Source: JAZDMK01 sp043800975
GTDB lineage: Bacteria > Bacteroidota > Bacteroidia > Bacteroidales > JAHJDW01
Reading direction: 5' to 3'
Assembly (NCBI GenBank): GCA_043800975.1
Contig: JAZDMK010000330.1
Location: forward strand, 1-24,678
Length of the DNA stretch: 24,678 nt
A program made the position numbers and the translations under genes. The stretch's first letter is position 1. Every line of letters begins with the position of its first letter. Positions 1 to 7,194 of this stretch are shown here, piece after piece. The notes under the pieces are model-generated. The model had not been told where the DNA came from. It worked only from the letters and a program-made list of their open reading frames with translations, and ran no database searches.

Positions 1-6
1 CATATT

Positions 7-30
7 GTCGGTAGCAAAATTGCTGCCGAC
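7..30. other. Hairpin upstream of gyrB
   Basis: An inverted repeat with 11-nt arms (7-17 and 20-30) and a 2-nt loop has one G-T type mismatch. No T-run follows, so it is not a classical intrinsic terminator. It may end the transcript of a gene that lies before the window. Confidence 0.45.
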
Positions 31-115
31 TAAATAGTTGATTTATACGGCAGAAAGCTGTTGAAAACTTACGAATTCTGTTGCATTTTCATGTACAAAC
101 AAACCTCTTTTTTCA

Positions 116-123
116 TACCTTTG
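116..123 (+). promoter_or_regulatory. Bacteroidota -7 element of gyrB (TACCTTTG)
   Basis: Exact match to TAnnTTTG. A start site just downstream would lie near 130, which excludes the upstream TTG at 61 and favours the ATG at 154 as gyrB start. No good -33 TTTG is seen at the right distance. Confidence 0.5.
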
Positions 124-153
124 CATACAATGTGGAAAAAAGGAAAAGTATCT

Positions 154-2118
154 ATGAATGAAGATGTTAACGAAAATCTAACCCCTGACTCTTACACCGC
201 TGATAACATTCAGGTTCTGGAAGGACTGGAAGCTGTTCGGAAGCGCCCCGCTATGTATATTGGCGATATCAGTATACGCGGATTGCACCATCTGGTATAC
301 GAAGTAGTCGATAACTCAATTGATGAAGCCCTTGCCGGTCATTGCAAAAACATTCACGTTTATATCAACGCTGATAATTCAATTCTTGTTACTGATGATG
401 GTCGAGGAATTCCGGTTGATTTACATGAAAAAGAAAACAAATCTGCGCTGGAAGTTGTAATGACAATTCTGCATGCAGGAGGCAAGTTCGATAAAGGAAG
501 TTATAAGGTTTCTGGTGGATTGCATGGCGTGGGCGTATCCTGCGTAAATGCATTATCTTCTCAACTAAAAGTGGAAGTTCACCGCGAAGGAAAAATGTAC
601 CGTCAGGAATATGAAAAGGGAAAACCTTTGTATCCTGTTAAAGAAATCGGTCCTAGCAACCGCACGGGTACGGATGTCTGGTTCCTTCCTGATGACTCAA
701 TTTTTATTACCAAAGAATTTCATTGGGATATTTTATCATCCCGTCTTCGTGAACTGGCATTTCTGAACAAACAAATTCGTCTTATCCTTCACGACAACCG
801 CGAACTTGATAAAGAAGGAAATCCGATTTCTGAAGAATATTATTCTATCGAAGGATTAAAAGAGTTTGTAAAATTTCTTGATGAAACCCGCGAGAAATTA
901 ATAGACGAGCCTATATACATGGAAGAAGTCAAAGGAGAAATTCCTGTTGAAGTTGCCATGCAGTATAATAATTCGTTCAACGAAAATGTTCACTCCTATG
1001 TGAATAATATCAACACCCATGAAGGCGGAACTCACCTTGCAGGTTTCCGTCGCGGACTTACACGTACACTGAAAGCATACGCCGAAAAATCAGGCATGCT
1101 CGAAAAAATAAAGTTTGAAATCAGCGGTGATGACTTCCGCGAAGGCTTGACAGCTATTATTTCTGTTAAGGTTCAGGAACCACAGTTTGAAGGACAGACA
1201 AAAACAAAATTAGGTAACAATGAAGTAGCCGGCGCTGTAGAACGCGTTGTGGGCGCTATGCTTGAACATTATCTGGAAGAGCACCCCAAAGAAGCACGCA
1301 CCATTGTTCAAAAAGTAATTCTTGCTGCCACAGCTCGTCATGCAGCACGCAAAGCCCGTGAGCTGGTTCAGCGCAAAGGTGTTTTATCTGGAACAGGTCT
1401 TCCTGGTAAGCTTGCCGACTGCTCTGAAGAAAATCCCGAACTCTGCGAGATCTATCTCGTCGAAGGAGATTCTGCCGGTGGCACAGCCAAACAAGGCCGC
1501 GACAGACGCACACAGGCCATTCTTCCGCTTCGTGGAAAAATTCTGAATGTGGAAAAAGCAATGCCGCATAAGATTTACGACAGTGAAGAAATAAAAAATA
1601 TTTTTACTGCATTCGGCGTTACCATTGGCACTGAAGAAGACAGCAAGGAACTAAACATTACAAAATTACGCTATCATAAAATCATTATCATGACTGATGC
1701 TGATGTGGACGGAAGCCACATTGCCACACTGATTCTGACTTTCTTCTTCCGCTATATGAAACATCTGATCGAAAGCGGATATGTTTACATTGCTACTCCT
1801 CCGCTTTACCTTGTTCGTAAAGGAAAAGAAGAACAATATTGCTGGAATGAAGAGCAAAGAAAGAAAGCGGTTGAAACGCTTGCCAAAGAAGGAAAAGAAT
1901 CAAGCGTGCACATTCAGCGTTATAAAGGTCTTGGAGAAATGAATGCCGAACAATTGTGGAGCACCACAATGAATCCTGAAACCCGCATTCTTCGCAAAGT
2001 TACTATTGATAACGGTGCAGAAGCGGATCGTATTTTCTCAATGCTCATGGGTGATGAAGTACCTCCCCGCCGCGAGTTTATTGAGCGCAATGCCAAATAT
2101 GCCAATATAGACGCATAA
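154..2118 (+). CDS. gyrB: DNA gyrase subunit B
   Basis: ATPase subunit of type IIA topoisomerase; with GyrA it introduces negative supercoils. The 654 residues show, in order, the GHKL ATPase domain (catalytic Glu50, Mg-binding Asn54, DDGRGIP near 81-87, GGLHGVGV near 121-128), the transducer domain, and the TOPRIM domain (EGDSAGG from Glu437; DADVD with Asp515, Asp517 and Asp519), ending in the C-terminal QRYKGLGEMN and RREFIE motifs. The N-terminal NIQVLEGLEAVRKRPAMYIG and the ending ...KYANIDA fit Bacteroidota GyrB better than ParE. The length matches the short form without the extra block of E. coli GyrB (804 aa). An in-frame TTG at 61 and ATG at 130 would lengthen the protein, but they lie before or at the predicted transcription start. 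The gene appears monocistronic and is followed by a terminator. Confidence 0.97.
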   Translation: MNEDVNENLTPDSYTADNIQVLEGLEAVRKRPAMYIGDISIRGLHHLVYEVVDNSIDEALAGHCKNIHVYINADNSILVTDDGRGIPVDLHEKENKSALEVVMTILHAGGKFDKGSYKVSGGLHGVGVSCVNALSSQLKVEVHREGKMYRQEYEKGKPLYPVKEIGPSNRTGTDVWFLPDDSIFITKEFHWDILSSRLRELAFLNKQIRLILHDNRELDKEGNPISEEYYSIEGLKEFVKFLDETREKLIDEPIYMEEVKGEIPVEVAMQYNNSFNENVHSYVNNINTHEGGTHLAGFRRGLTRTLKAYAEKSGMLEKIKFEISGDDFREGLTAIISVKVQEPQFEGQTKTKLGNNEVAGAVERVVGAMLEHYLEEHPKEARTIVQKVILAATARHAARKARELVQRKGVLSGTGLPGKLADCSEENPELCEIYLVEGDSAGGTAKQGRDRRTQAILPLRGKILNVEKAMPHKIYDSEEIKNIFTAFGVTIGTEEDSKELNITKLRYHKIIIMTDADVDGSHIATLILTFFFRYMKHLIESGYVYIATPPLYLVRKGKEEQYCWNEEQRKKAVETLAKEGKESSVHIQRYKGLGEMNAEQLWSTTMNPETRILRKVTIDNGAEADRIFSMLMGDEVPPRREFIERNAKYANIDA

Positions 2119-2164
2119 AGATACTGAAATTGGGCCGTTGCTTCGGCTCATTCAGTTTTGTTCA

Positions 2165-2192
2165 GGAAGCCGGTTATACCGGCTTTCTTTTT
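2165..2192 (+). terminator. Intrinsic terminator after gyrB
   Basis: The 8-bp stem AAGCCGGT/ACCGGCTT (2167-2174, 2178-2185) has a 3-nt loop and is followed by a T-rich tail. A second hairpin (about 2124-2157) lies just upstream, directly after the gyrB stop. Confidence 0.8.
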
Positions 2193-2258
2193 GTAAAAAA
2201 AATTTCATAAACATTCATCTAAACCGATTTGTATTTTTATATTTACAAAAAAAATCCC

Positions 2259-3374
2259 ATGAAAAAACTGCTATTCATTTTCCTGCTTCCGCTTTTTATG
2301 GCTTCTGTAAAAGCACAACCCCTCTACACATTGCAGCACGGTGGACTTACACGCATTTATCTAAAGTATATTCCATCCTCATACACAGGTGCGCAAGCGT
2401 ATCCACTTGTGATTTGCTTACATGGACTTGGCGATACCATTGAAAATTTTAAAAATATCGGCATGCAGTTCGTTGGTGATACAGCTGATTTTATTACTGT
2501 ATATCCTGAAGCTGTAGCCAGTCCTTTTGGCACTGCATGGAACTCCGGCGCCAGTTATCTGGGGTACGTTTTAAATGGAACTATTGATGACGTAGGCTTT
2601 CTGTCGGCATTGATTGATACAATGTCTGTTCATTACAATATCAATCCGCAAAGGGTTTATGTTTGCGGCTTCTCGATGGGAGGCTTCATGAGCCAGCGAC
2701 TGGCCTGCCAGCTGGGCAATAAAGTTACTGCGATTGCTTCAGTAGCGGGAACCTTTGGAAATAATCTTACCTGTGCTCCGATGCGAAAAATTCCGGTATG
2801 TCATTTTCACGGAACAGCCGACACACAGGTTGCATATATCAACAACAGCTATGGAAACGATCCTGAAGAATTGGTTGACTGGTGGGTAAACTTTAATGAA
2901 TGCGATACACCAGCCGTCCATACTGCATTACCTGATTTAGTGGCAGACGGAATTACCGTAGATAAGTATTATTATGCGAACCCAACTTATCATGCAGATG
3001 TATTGTTTTATAAAGCTACAGGCGCAAACCACCAGTGGCTCTATCCGCCAGCGAACGATATTTTCTACACTTTTGAAATCTGGAATTTCTTCAATCCTAT
3101 AACCAACCTGGCTTATGGTATTGAAACTCCCGAATCTTCCGACCTGAATGTGTACCCTAATCCTGCATCAACAGAAGTAAACATTGTGTTGGGTAATGGA
3201 TGGAATTCGAACGTTGATGTCTCCGTTTATTCGATCGACGGGCAGTTGCTAATGCAGGAAAAAGTGCAGAGCACCACTGTTTCGTTGAATACACAAAAGC
3301 TTTCTTCCGGACTGTATCTGATAAAAATCAGCGACAGCAAAAGAAGCAGTATGAGAAAAATTGTGATTGAATAG
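2259..3374 (+). CDS. Secreted alpha/beta-hydrolase (PHB depolymerase/feruloyl esterase type) with T9SS sorting domain
   Basis: A 371-residue exported esterase. Residues 1-20 form a signal peptide ending at KAQ. The hydrolase domain shows the HG oxyanion motif (His55-Gly56), the nucleophile elbow GFSMGG with Ser139, Asp188 in GTADT, and His258 in GANHQW. This is the order and spacing of the LpqC/polyhydroxybutyrate-depolymerase-like esterase family (COG3509). Residues about 294-371 form a type A T9SS C-terminal sorting domain (LNVYPNPAS... to ...SSMRKIVIE), so the protein should cross the outer membrane through the Por system. The exact substrate (feruloyl, acetyl-xylan or polyester) cannot be told from sequence. 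The ATG at 2259 is chosen because the signal peptide starts there; the TTG at 2229 adds residues unlike a leader. Its neighbour downstream is convergent. Confidence 0.88.
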   Translation: MKKLLFIFLLPLFMASVKAQPLYTLQHGGLTRIYLKYIPSSYTGAQAYPLVICLHGLGDTIENFKNIGMQFVGDTADFITVYPEAVASPFGTAWNSGASYLGYVLNGTIDDVGFLSALIDTMSVHYNINPQRVYVCGFSMGGFMSQRLACQLGNKVTAIASVAGTFGNNLTCAPMRKIPVCHFHGTADTQVAYINNSYGNDPEELVDWWVNFNECDTPAVHTALPDLVADGITVDKYYYANPTYHADVLFYKATGANHQWLYPPANDIFYTFEIWNFFNPITNLAYGIETPESSDLNVYPNPASTEVNIVLGNGWNSNVDVSVYSIDGQLLMQEKVQSTTVSLNTQKLSSGLYLIKISDSKRSSMRKIVIE

Positions 3375-3403
3375 AAACTAAAAATCTTAAATCCGCAATC
3401 GAA

Positions 3404-4162
3404 TTATTCCATCACCATCAAGCTGCGGTTGTGGGTGGGCTGTGTTGTGATGTTATTTAATAATACATTTTCTGCAGGGCCCTGATAATCCCACTGTACA
3501 GATAATGTCACACTTTTGTTCAATGGTACACTGACCGGCACATACAACGAAACCGACCAATTGCTGAAAGGGTTGGGACCAGGAAACACAGAAGCACCTT
3601 TCCCGGAAAGGACTTCCCCGTTCATGATCATTCGAAAACTTACCTGTTGTGATTGTGCGGGAACGCCTGTAAATGTTCCTGCTGCAGAAAACAAAACATA
3701 CACAACCGGCTTTGAAGAGGTGAAACTGACCGTCATTCCGGGCATTTCTTCAAATCCGCTGCCGGGTGTTTTGATAACATCGGTCATCGGGTTGGCTGCA
3801 TACATTTGTGATATTGCATTGCCGGAGGAATGTGGTGGTATGGGAGGAGGCGTACGATAATTCTGACCGGGCTTATAATCACCCGAAGCACTGCGCCATT
3901 CGTTACCATCATAAAAATAAAATTGTTCCTTGTCGGTGTCATACACCATCATTCCTTCGGGCGGGGAAGGCAACGTAAGACGCTGATCAGTGCTTACACG
4001 CATGATCAGATCGTTTTCATTCTTGGATGTGTCTTCCGACATCGGTTTAACAGCAACAAAACTATCAGACACCTGCGCCACAGCCTGCGAATGCACAGGA
4101 GGCACGAACATAACCGGGAGCGAGATTAGAAATAAAAACTGATATAAACGTTGTTGCTTCAA
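3404..4162 (-). CDS. Secreted hypothetical protein
   Basis: Uncharacterised, 252 aa. The first 26 residues form a signal peptide (hydrophobic stretch about 9-21, then HSQ). Residues about 60-94 carry the segment GMMVYDTDKEQFYFYDGNEW, a short motif common in Bacteroidota surface and fibre-like proteins, where it follows the phrase 'LTLPSPP'. The rest is rich in Pro, Ser and Val with no recognisable catalytic motif and looks like a beta-rich adhesion or structural domain. The start is a TTG, since no ATG precedes the signal peptide. A TAACTTTA element 20 nt upstream supports that start. The gene is convergent with the esterase and divergent from the thioesterase. Confidence 0.75.
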   Translation of the reverse strand: MKQQRLYQFLFLISLPVMFVPPVHSQAVAQVSDSFVAVKPMSEDTSKNENDLIMRVSTDQRLTLPSPPEGMMVYDTDKEQFYFYDGNEWRSASGDYKPGQNYRTPPPIPPHSSGNAISQMYAANPMTDVIKTPGSGFEEMPGMTVSFTSSKPVVYVLFSAAGTFTGVPAQSQQVSFRMIMNGEVLSGKGASVFPGPNPFSNWSVSLYVPVSVPLNKSVTLSVQWDYQGPAENVLLNNITTQPTHNRSLMVME

Positions 4163-4181
4163 GGACAGATTTTTTGCACGA

Positions 4182-4189
4182 TAAAGTTA
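4182..4189 (-). promoter_or_regulatory. Candidate -7 element for the 3404-4162 gene
   Basis: TAACTTTA on the minus strand matches TAnnTTTG at 7 of 8 positions, 20 nt before the TTG start. No -33 element was confirmed. Confidence 0.35.
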
Positions 4190-4495
4190 AACGTAAAAAA
4201 CGCTCTTTGCGTTGCGGGTTTCACTAATTATTCAATACGTATTGTTAATAACAAAAAGCACGAAGTCAGAAGACAGAAGCCAGGAGTTTGGAAACCGACG
4301 CAAGCAGTGGCAGGGACTTTTCGGTTTTTTTTAACACATAGGCAGATAGGTTTTCATAGGCACATAGAAAGGCAGGTCCCACTCCTTGATACTCGCAGGG
4401 AGCGCAAAGTCGATTAAAGGTTTATACTTTTCGGTTGTGGCATAAAAATTCAAACTGATTCAAAAACTTTAATTCGAAAGCAACATCAAATCCAT

Positions 4496-4503
4496 TATTT
4501 TTG
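4496..4503 (+). promoter_or_regulatory. Bacteroidota -7 element (TATTTTTG) of the thioesterase gene
   Basis: Exact TAnnTTTG match 18 nt before the ATG at 4522. It makes the upstream TTG at 4501, which overlaps it, an unlikely start. Confidence 0.5.
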
Positions 4504-4521
4504 CAGAATAAACCATGCAGG

Positions 4522-4998
4522 ATGAAAAAAATTCGCAATCCTTTTACTGTAATACCCGACTATAAATGCTTTGGATGTGCGCCCCACAATGAACTCGGCA
4601 TGCAGATGGAATTTTATGTGGACGGGGATGATGTTGTTTCTTTCTGGAATCCGCCCGCACACCTGCAGGGATGGATCAATGTGCTGCACGGTGGAATTCA
4701 GGCTGCATTGATGGATGAAGTGGCTTATTGGGTTGTGTATGCACAACTGAAAACTTCGGGTGTTACCTCCCGAATTGAAGCGAAGCTTTCCAAACCTGTG
4801 TTTACTAACAAAGGTGCTCTGAAAATTGTCGGACGTTTAATCGAAATGAAACGAAACATAGCTGTGATTGATACTGCTATTTTTGATCATGAAGGAAAGA
4901 AATGTGTAAGTGGTACGGTACATTATTTCACATACCCAAAAGATATTGCGAAAGAAAAACTATGGTACCCCAGCGACCCGGTGTTTGAAGAAGAATAA
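4522..4998 (+). CDS. PaaI-type hot-dog fold thioesterase
   Basis: Single hot-dog domain, 158 aa, probably a cytoplasmic acyl-CoA thioesterase. The signature is the central helix segment VLHGG (residues 54-58) followed by ALMDEVAYW (62-70), the PaaI/YigI-like pattern in which the Asp/Glu after the helix start is catalytic. An N-terminal CFGC (16-19) is common in the PF03061 branch that often begins with a Cys-rich strand. No signal peptide is present. The substrate is unknown. The stop codon (4996-4998) directly abuts the stop codon of the last micro-lipoprotein gene on the other strand (4999-5001), so the two transcripts converge with no spacer. Confidence 0.85.
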   Translation: MKKIRNPFTVIPDYKCFGCAPHNELGMQMEFYVDGDDVVSFWNPPAHLQGWINVLHGGIQAALMDEVAYWVVYAQLKTSGVTSRIEAKLSKPVFTNKGALKIVGRLIEMKRNIAVIDTAIFDHEGKKCVSGTVHYFTYPKDIAKEKLWYPSDPVFEEE

Positions 4999-5166
4999 TT
5001 ATTGACGATCGCTGTTGGTGATTTCTTTTGAAATATTGCTGATTACAAACATAAAACGATAACAATTTACATTGCGTTTCCTGGCTCTGCATGATGTTCC
5101 TGAAAGCATCACTATTAAAAGCAGTGCGCCCAGTTTAATTTTATTTCTTCGAATGAATTTTAGCAT
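4999..5166 (-). CDS. Micro-lipoprotein D (fourth of four tandem paralogues)
   Basis: Predicted 55-aa lipoprotein. It starts MLKFIRRNK, has a hydrophobic core and a lipobox-like SGTSC with Cys26, then a basic stretch RARKR and a second Cys35-Tyr36. These landmarks sit at identical positions in the three upstream paralogues. The start codon lies inside the 3' end of gene C (26-nt overlap). Its C-terminal tail (about residues 37-55) is unlike the others. The mature peptide would be about 30 residues, membrane-anchored and cationic. No known family is recognised. Confidence 0.72.
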   Translation of the reverse strand: MLKFIRRNKIKLGALLLIVMLSGTSCRARKRNVNCYRFMFVISNISKEITNSDRQ

Positions 5167-5296
5167 GGGTTTCAGGTTCTGGAACTGAATAACATTTGGG
5201 TTTGTGCTTTTTTAATCTGCAGGCAGTTCCTGCAAATACAATTAATAAAAGCAAAGCACCCAGTTTAAGCTTGCTTCTGCGAATGATCTGCAACAT
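5141..5296 (-). CDS. Micro-lipoprotein C (third of four)
   Basis: Predicted 51-aa lipoprotein: MLQIIRRSKLKLG, a Leu-rich h-region, AGTAC with Cys26, a basic RLKKHKPK segment, then Cys35-Tyr36. It overlaps gene B upstream by 32 nt and gene D downstream by 26 nt, each time in another frame. The tail (PEPETHAKIHSKK) is rich in Pro, Glu, His and Lys. The shared first 36 residues with A, B and D show it arose by tandem duplication. Confidence 0.72.
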   Translation of the reverse strand: MLQIIRRSKLKLGALLLLIVFAGTACRLKKHKPKCYSVPEPETHAKIHSKK

Positions 5297-5441
5297 TCTT
5301 TTCAATTTTTATTCCGTTGTCAACCATCAAATAATAGCAGGTGGTTTTTCTTTTCTTAGCTCTACAGGATGTTCCGAGCATCATCATGATCAATAGAAGG
5401 ATGCCAAGCTTCAGTTTGTTTTTACGCAGAAATTGTAACAT
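5265..5441 (-). CDS. Micro-lipoprotein B (second of four)
   Basis: Predicted 58-aa lipoprotein, closest to A: MLQFLRKNKLKLG, an Ile/Leu/Met-rich h-region, LGTSC with Cys26, RAKKRK, then Cys35-Tyr36-Tyr37. Its start lies inside the last codons of gene A (20-nt overlap), and its own 3' end overlaps the start of C by 32 nt. This arrangement suggests translational coupling by stop-start reinitiation. Confidence 0.74.
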   Translation of the reverse strand: MLQFLRKNKLKLGILLLIMMMLGTSCRAKKRKTTCYYLMVDNGIKIEKNVADHSQKQA

Positions 5442-5589
5442 GCTTTTCGGTTTTAGGATTTTTCTGATCTACTAAATAAAGATAACAACCCGATCTTCTC
5501 TTTTTCGTTCTGCAAGACGCACCCAGCATCATTATTAATAAAAGAATGATTCCCAGTTTCAGTTTGTTTTTTCTAAAAAGTTGCAGCAT
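5422..5589 (-). CDS. Micro-lipoprotein A (first of four)
   Basis: Predicted 55-aa lipoprotein: MLQLFRKNKLKLG, a hydrophobic stretch about 14-22, LGASC with Cys26, a strongly basic RTKKRR segment, then Cys35-Tyr36. It is the first gene of the array, 113 nt downstream of the CHAP-like gene on the same strand, so a shared transcript is possible. Signal peptidase II processing would leave a 30-residue lipidated cationic peptide. The lipobox has Gly at -3, which is acceptable in Bacteroidota but not canonical. No family is recognised. Confidence 0.74.
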   Translation of the reverse strand: MLQLFRKNKLKLGIILLLIMMLGASCRTKKRRSGCYLYLVDQKNPKTEKHVTISA

Positions 5590-5702
5590 CGTGTATAGAT
5601 TAAAAAAAATTCAGCCACTAAAACACTAAAACACAAAAATTCACAAAAGCGTTCTGAAGGCTTTCGTGCGTCTGATGATCTATGACAAAAAAATATTTCA
5701 TG

Positions 5703-6185
5703 TTAATTTGCTTTATAAAACGGGCGAAAAAATACAATTTTACCTTTGCTCACATCTTCCAGCTTGAGATCACTCACGCCGACTTTTTTTCCTGTGTAGC
5801 CTGTATTCTGGTGGGCGATTTTATACACGCCCGGAGAAATAACTTCGTAGATAATGGCTGTATGCTGCGGCATCTGCTCAGTCCAGGTTTGTCCTTCTTT
5901 GACGTATTTCAACGTTACTTTAGTGAACTGAATGATATCGCCGGGATAGATGGTATCTTTCAAAGGATCTACTTCGCGACCGAAATTAAAGCTGTGATCC
6001 CAATCGGCCTTGTATAAATCGAGTGGTACTTTGGCGAGATCCCAGCATTCGCCGCGTTCTACTTTTTTACCAATTACAGTTTTAACATATCCGACGATCT
6101 GCTTATTCAGCGGAGGGATCTGCGTTTGCGCCCTTAGGAACAAAGGTGCGGCAAGGACCAAAATAATAAGGATTAATTTTCGCAT
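5703..6185 (-). CDS. Secreted CHAP/NlpC-like cysteine amidase or peptidase
   Basis: A 160-aa exported protein. The signal peptide is residues 1-19 (ending FLRAQ). The mature part has the order expected of a papain-like CHAP fold: GECWDLA with Cys47 at the start of the helix, PGDIIQF (81-87) as the strand typical of CHAP domains, QHTAII with His108, and AHQN with Asn127 as a likely third triad residue. CHAP enzymes cut peptidoglycan amide or peptide bonds, which fits a periplasmic site. The ATG at 6185 is preferred over the TTG at 6194 because the signal peptide begins MRKL. A TATCTTTA element lies about 39 nt upstream. Downstream on the same strand are the four micro-lipoprotein genes. Confidence 0.72.
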   Translation of the reverse strand: MRKLILIILVLAAPLFLRAQTQIPPLNKQIVGYVKTVIGKKVERGECWDLAKVPLDLYKADWDHSFNFGREVDPLKDTIYPGDIIQFTKVTLKYVKEGQTWTEQMPQHTAIIYEVISPGVYKIAHQNTGYTGKKVGVSDLKLEDVSKGKIVFFRPFYKAN

Positions 6186-6223
6186 AGTTGCCAATTACTA
6201 TCAAATTTTTAGCCAGAGATTTG

Positions 6224-6231
6224 TAAAGATA
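6224..6231 (-). promoter_or_regulatory. Candidate -7 element for the CHAP-like gene
   Basis: TATCTTTA on the minus strand matches TAnnTTTG at 7 of 8 positions, about 38 nt upstream of the ATG. No -33 box was confirmed. Confidence 0.3.
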
Positions 6232-6299
6232 ATAAATGGTTTTGAAATAATTTGAGTTTTGGATCAGCTTTTTCTGGAGCGCAGTGCCTGCCCAGATTA

Positions 6300-6614
6300 A
6301 TGAAATTTGTGATTTTTGCCCGACAAGCTGAGAATACGGTACAACAATCGGACAACAGGGTACAACAAGACGCGCGCATGCTACAACAAAGCTACAGCAC
6401 GGTACGACAACGTGAAAACACGATACGACAATGCGGGCGCAGAGGGCAACATTATAAAAACACGATGCAACAATGCGAAAACACGGTACGACAATGCGAG
6501 CGCAGCGTAAAACAACTGGAAAACACGACACGACAATGTGAAAACATGGTACGACTATGCGGGCGCATGGTGCGACAATGCGGGAACAGGGCTGGGCTGG
6601 CTGGATTAGGGTAG
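6300..6614 (+). CDS. Possible heptad-repeat (coiled-coil) protein
   Basis: An open frame of 104 codons runs through the whole 21-nt repeat array. Each repeat unit is read as one heptad of the form [RQK]-Q-[CAS]-[EDG]-[NR]-x-[VLIM]. The hydrophobic residue at position 7 and the small or apolar residue at position 3 give the a/d spacing of a coiled coil. There is no leader and no recognised promoter. The minus strand and another plus frame are also long and open through the repeats, so coding is unproven and the frame may be a by-product of a stop-free minisatellite. Confidence 0.27.
   Translation: MKFVIFARQAENTVQQSDNRVQQDARMLQQSYSTVRQRENTIRQCGRRGQHYKNTMQQCENTVRQCERSVKQLENTTRQCENMVRLCGRMVRQCGNRAGLAGLG
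6321..6593. repeat. Tandem array: 13 degenerate 21-nt units
   Basis: Thirteen consecutive units of exactly 21 nt with no insertion or deletion. Each begins CRACAA (often CGACAATGCG) and most end in ACGGTA or a one- or two-base variant. Units start at 6321, 6342, 6363, 6384, 6405, 6426, 6447, 6468, 6489, 6510, 6531, 6552 and 6573. The array is visibly richer in G+C than the AT-rich DNA on its right. Confidence 0.93.
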
Positions 6615-6657
6615 TGTATAGATTTTTGTGTTTATTGCGATTGGAGAAGGTGTCATC

Positions 6658-6782
6658 GATTAAGTATTGCTTGCAGTGGCGGACTTGTCAGACGAAGACT
6701 GACGTGTCCGCCGAAATAATATTTTAAATTGCACTGTTGCATCCTGTCAACCACAAGCCATTGAAGCAATGCAAAGTTATGC
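6658..6782 (-). other. Putative attC recombination site (end of array)
   Basis: On the minus strand the site begins with R''-like GCATAAC (6776-6782), which contains the TAA stop of the DUF4279-like gene. It is exactly complementary to the GTTATGC that opens the same cassette (7195-7201). The inner arms 6665-6680 and 6758-6773 pair over about 14 bp with one extrahelical G, as in integron attC sites. The outer end is a degenerate GATTAAG (6658-6664). The loop holds a second inverted repeat (6678-6691 against 6699-6712, 12 of 14 paired). Length is 125 nt, similar to Vibrio repeats. Confidence 0.55.
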
Positions 6783-7169
6783 AGTCGTGCTTTCGTCATT
6801 TTTATTTGTCCAACAGTCAATATTTAAATGAATTTCACTTTGTCCAAGTCGAGTCATTTCCTGAGGGTGAAATTCCATTCCACATTGTTGGTCATATTCA
6901 TAAAGCATCCAAAACAAAATTTTGTCTCTTGTCACTCCAAGCTTTTCAAGGTCACCAAACTTTGGCTCTAAAATGTCAAGGAAATTATTAATAAAATCAA
7001 AGTATGGGTCAGTTTCAGCTTCGGTTACCATATACATCCAAGTGCTATATCTGTCTTTCGAAATCTTGTCCTTTTCGTCTTCTGTCGGCTGAAGTCCTAA
7101 TAGTTCTGTCACACTATTATAGGTTTCAGAGTTATTGTCAGTGTCTATGAATAATTGATAGTATTTCAT
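6777..7169 (-). CDS. DUF4279-like protein (putative cassette gene)
   Basis: 130 aa, apparently cytoplasmic (no leader). The N-terminal STxLLG-like segment (VTELLGLQPT, about 21-30), the central STWMYMV, and the C-terminal CGMEFHPQEMTRLG...HLNIDCW follow the layout of DUF4279 proteins, whose function is unknown. The start ATG (7169) lies 26 nt inside the left core site GTTATGC, and the stop TAA is part of the right core site GCATAAC. This tight packing is typical of integron gene cassettes. It is the last cassette of the series on this strand. Confidence 0.72.
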   Translation of the reverse strand: MKYYQLFIDTDNNSETYNSVTELLGLQPTEDEKDKISKDRYSTWMYMVTEAETDPYFDFINNFLDILEPKFGDLEKLGVTRDKILFWMLYEYDQQCGMEFHPQEMTRLGQSEIHLNIDCWTNKNDESTTA

Positions 7170-7194
7170 TCTATTATGGTTGTTTTAGTATGCC

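Larger units (their letters stand above)
4163..4521. other. Divergent intergenic region
   Basis: About 360 nt between divergent genes, with no convincing gene. It holds low-complexity repeats of the type ACACATAGGCAGATAGG...CACATAGAAAGG (about 4334-4374), a 12-bp palindrome CAATACGTATTG at 4233-4244, and candidate promoters at both ends. The 88-codon + strand frame across it has no leader or motif and is judged non-coding. Confidence 0.6.

Noticed and set aside
4151..4417. 88-codon plus-strand frame in the intergenic region
   Set aside because: No leader, motif or promoter, and it lies across simple repeats of the ACACATAG type between two divergent promoters.
6103..6531. 142-codon minus-strand frame with hydrophobic heptads over the 21-nt repeat array
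   Set aside because: It is the antisense reading of the repeats and continues into the CHAP-like gene in another frame. Repeats free of stops in one frame are often open in others.
6321..6593. CRISPR array
   Set aside because: Units are contiguous 21-nt copies with no spacers of independent sequence, and no cas genes are present.
6678..6712. Intrinsic terminator for the array (inverted repeat GGCGGAC...GTCCGCC)
   Set aside because: No T-run follows on either strand; it fits better as internal structure of the putative attC site.
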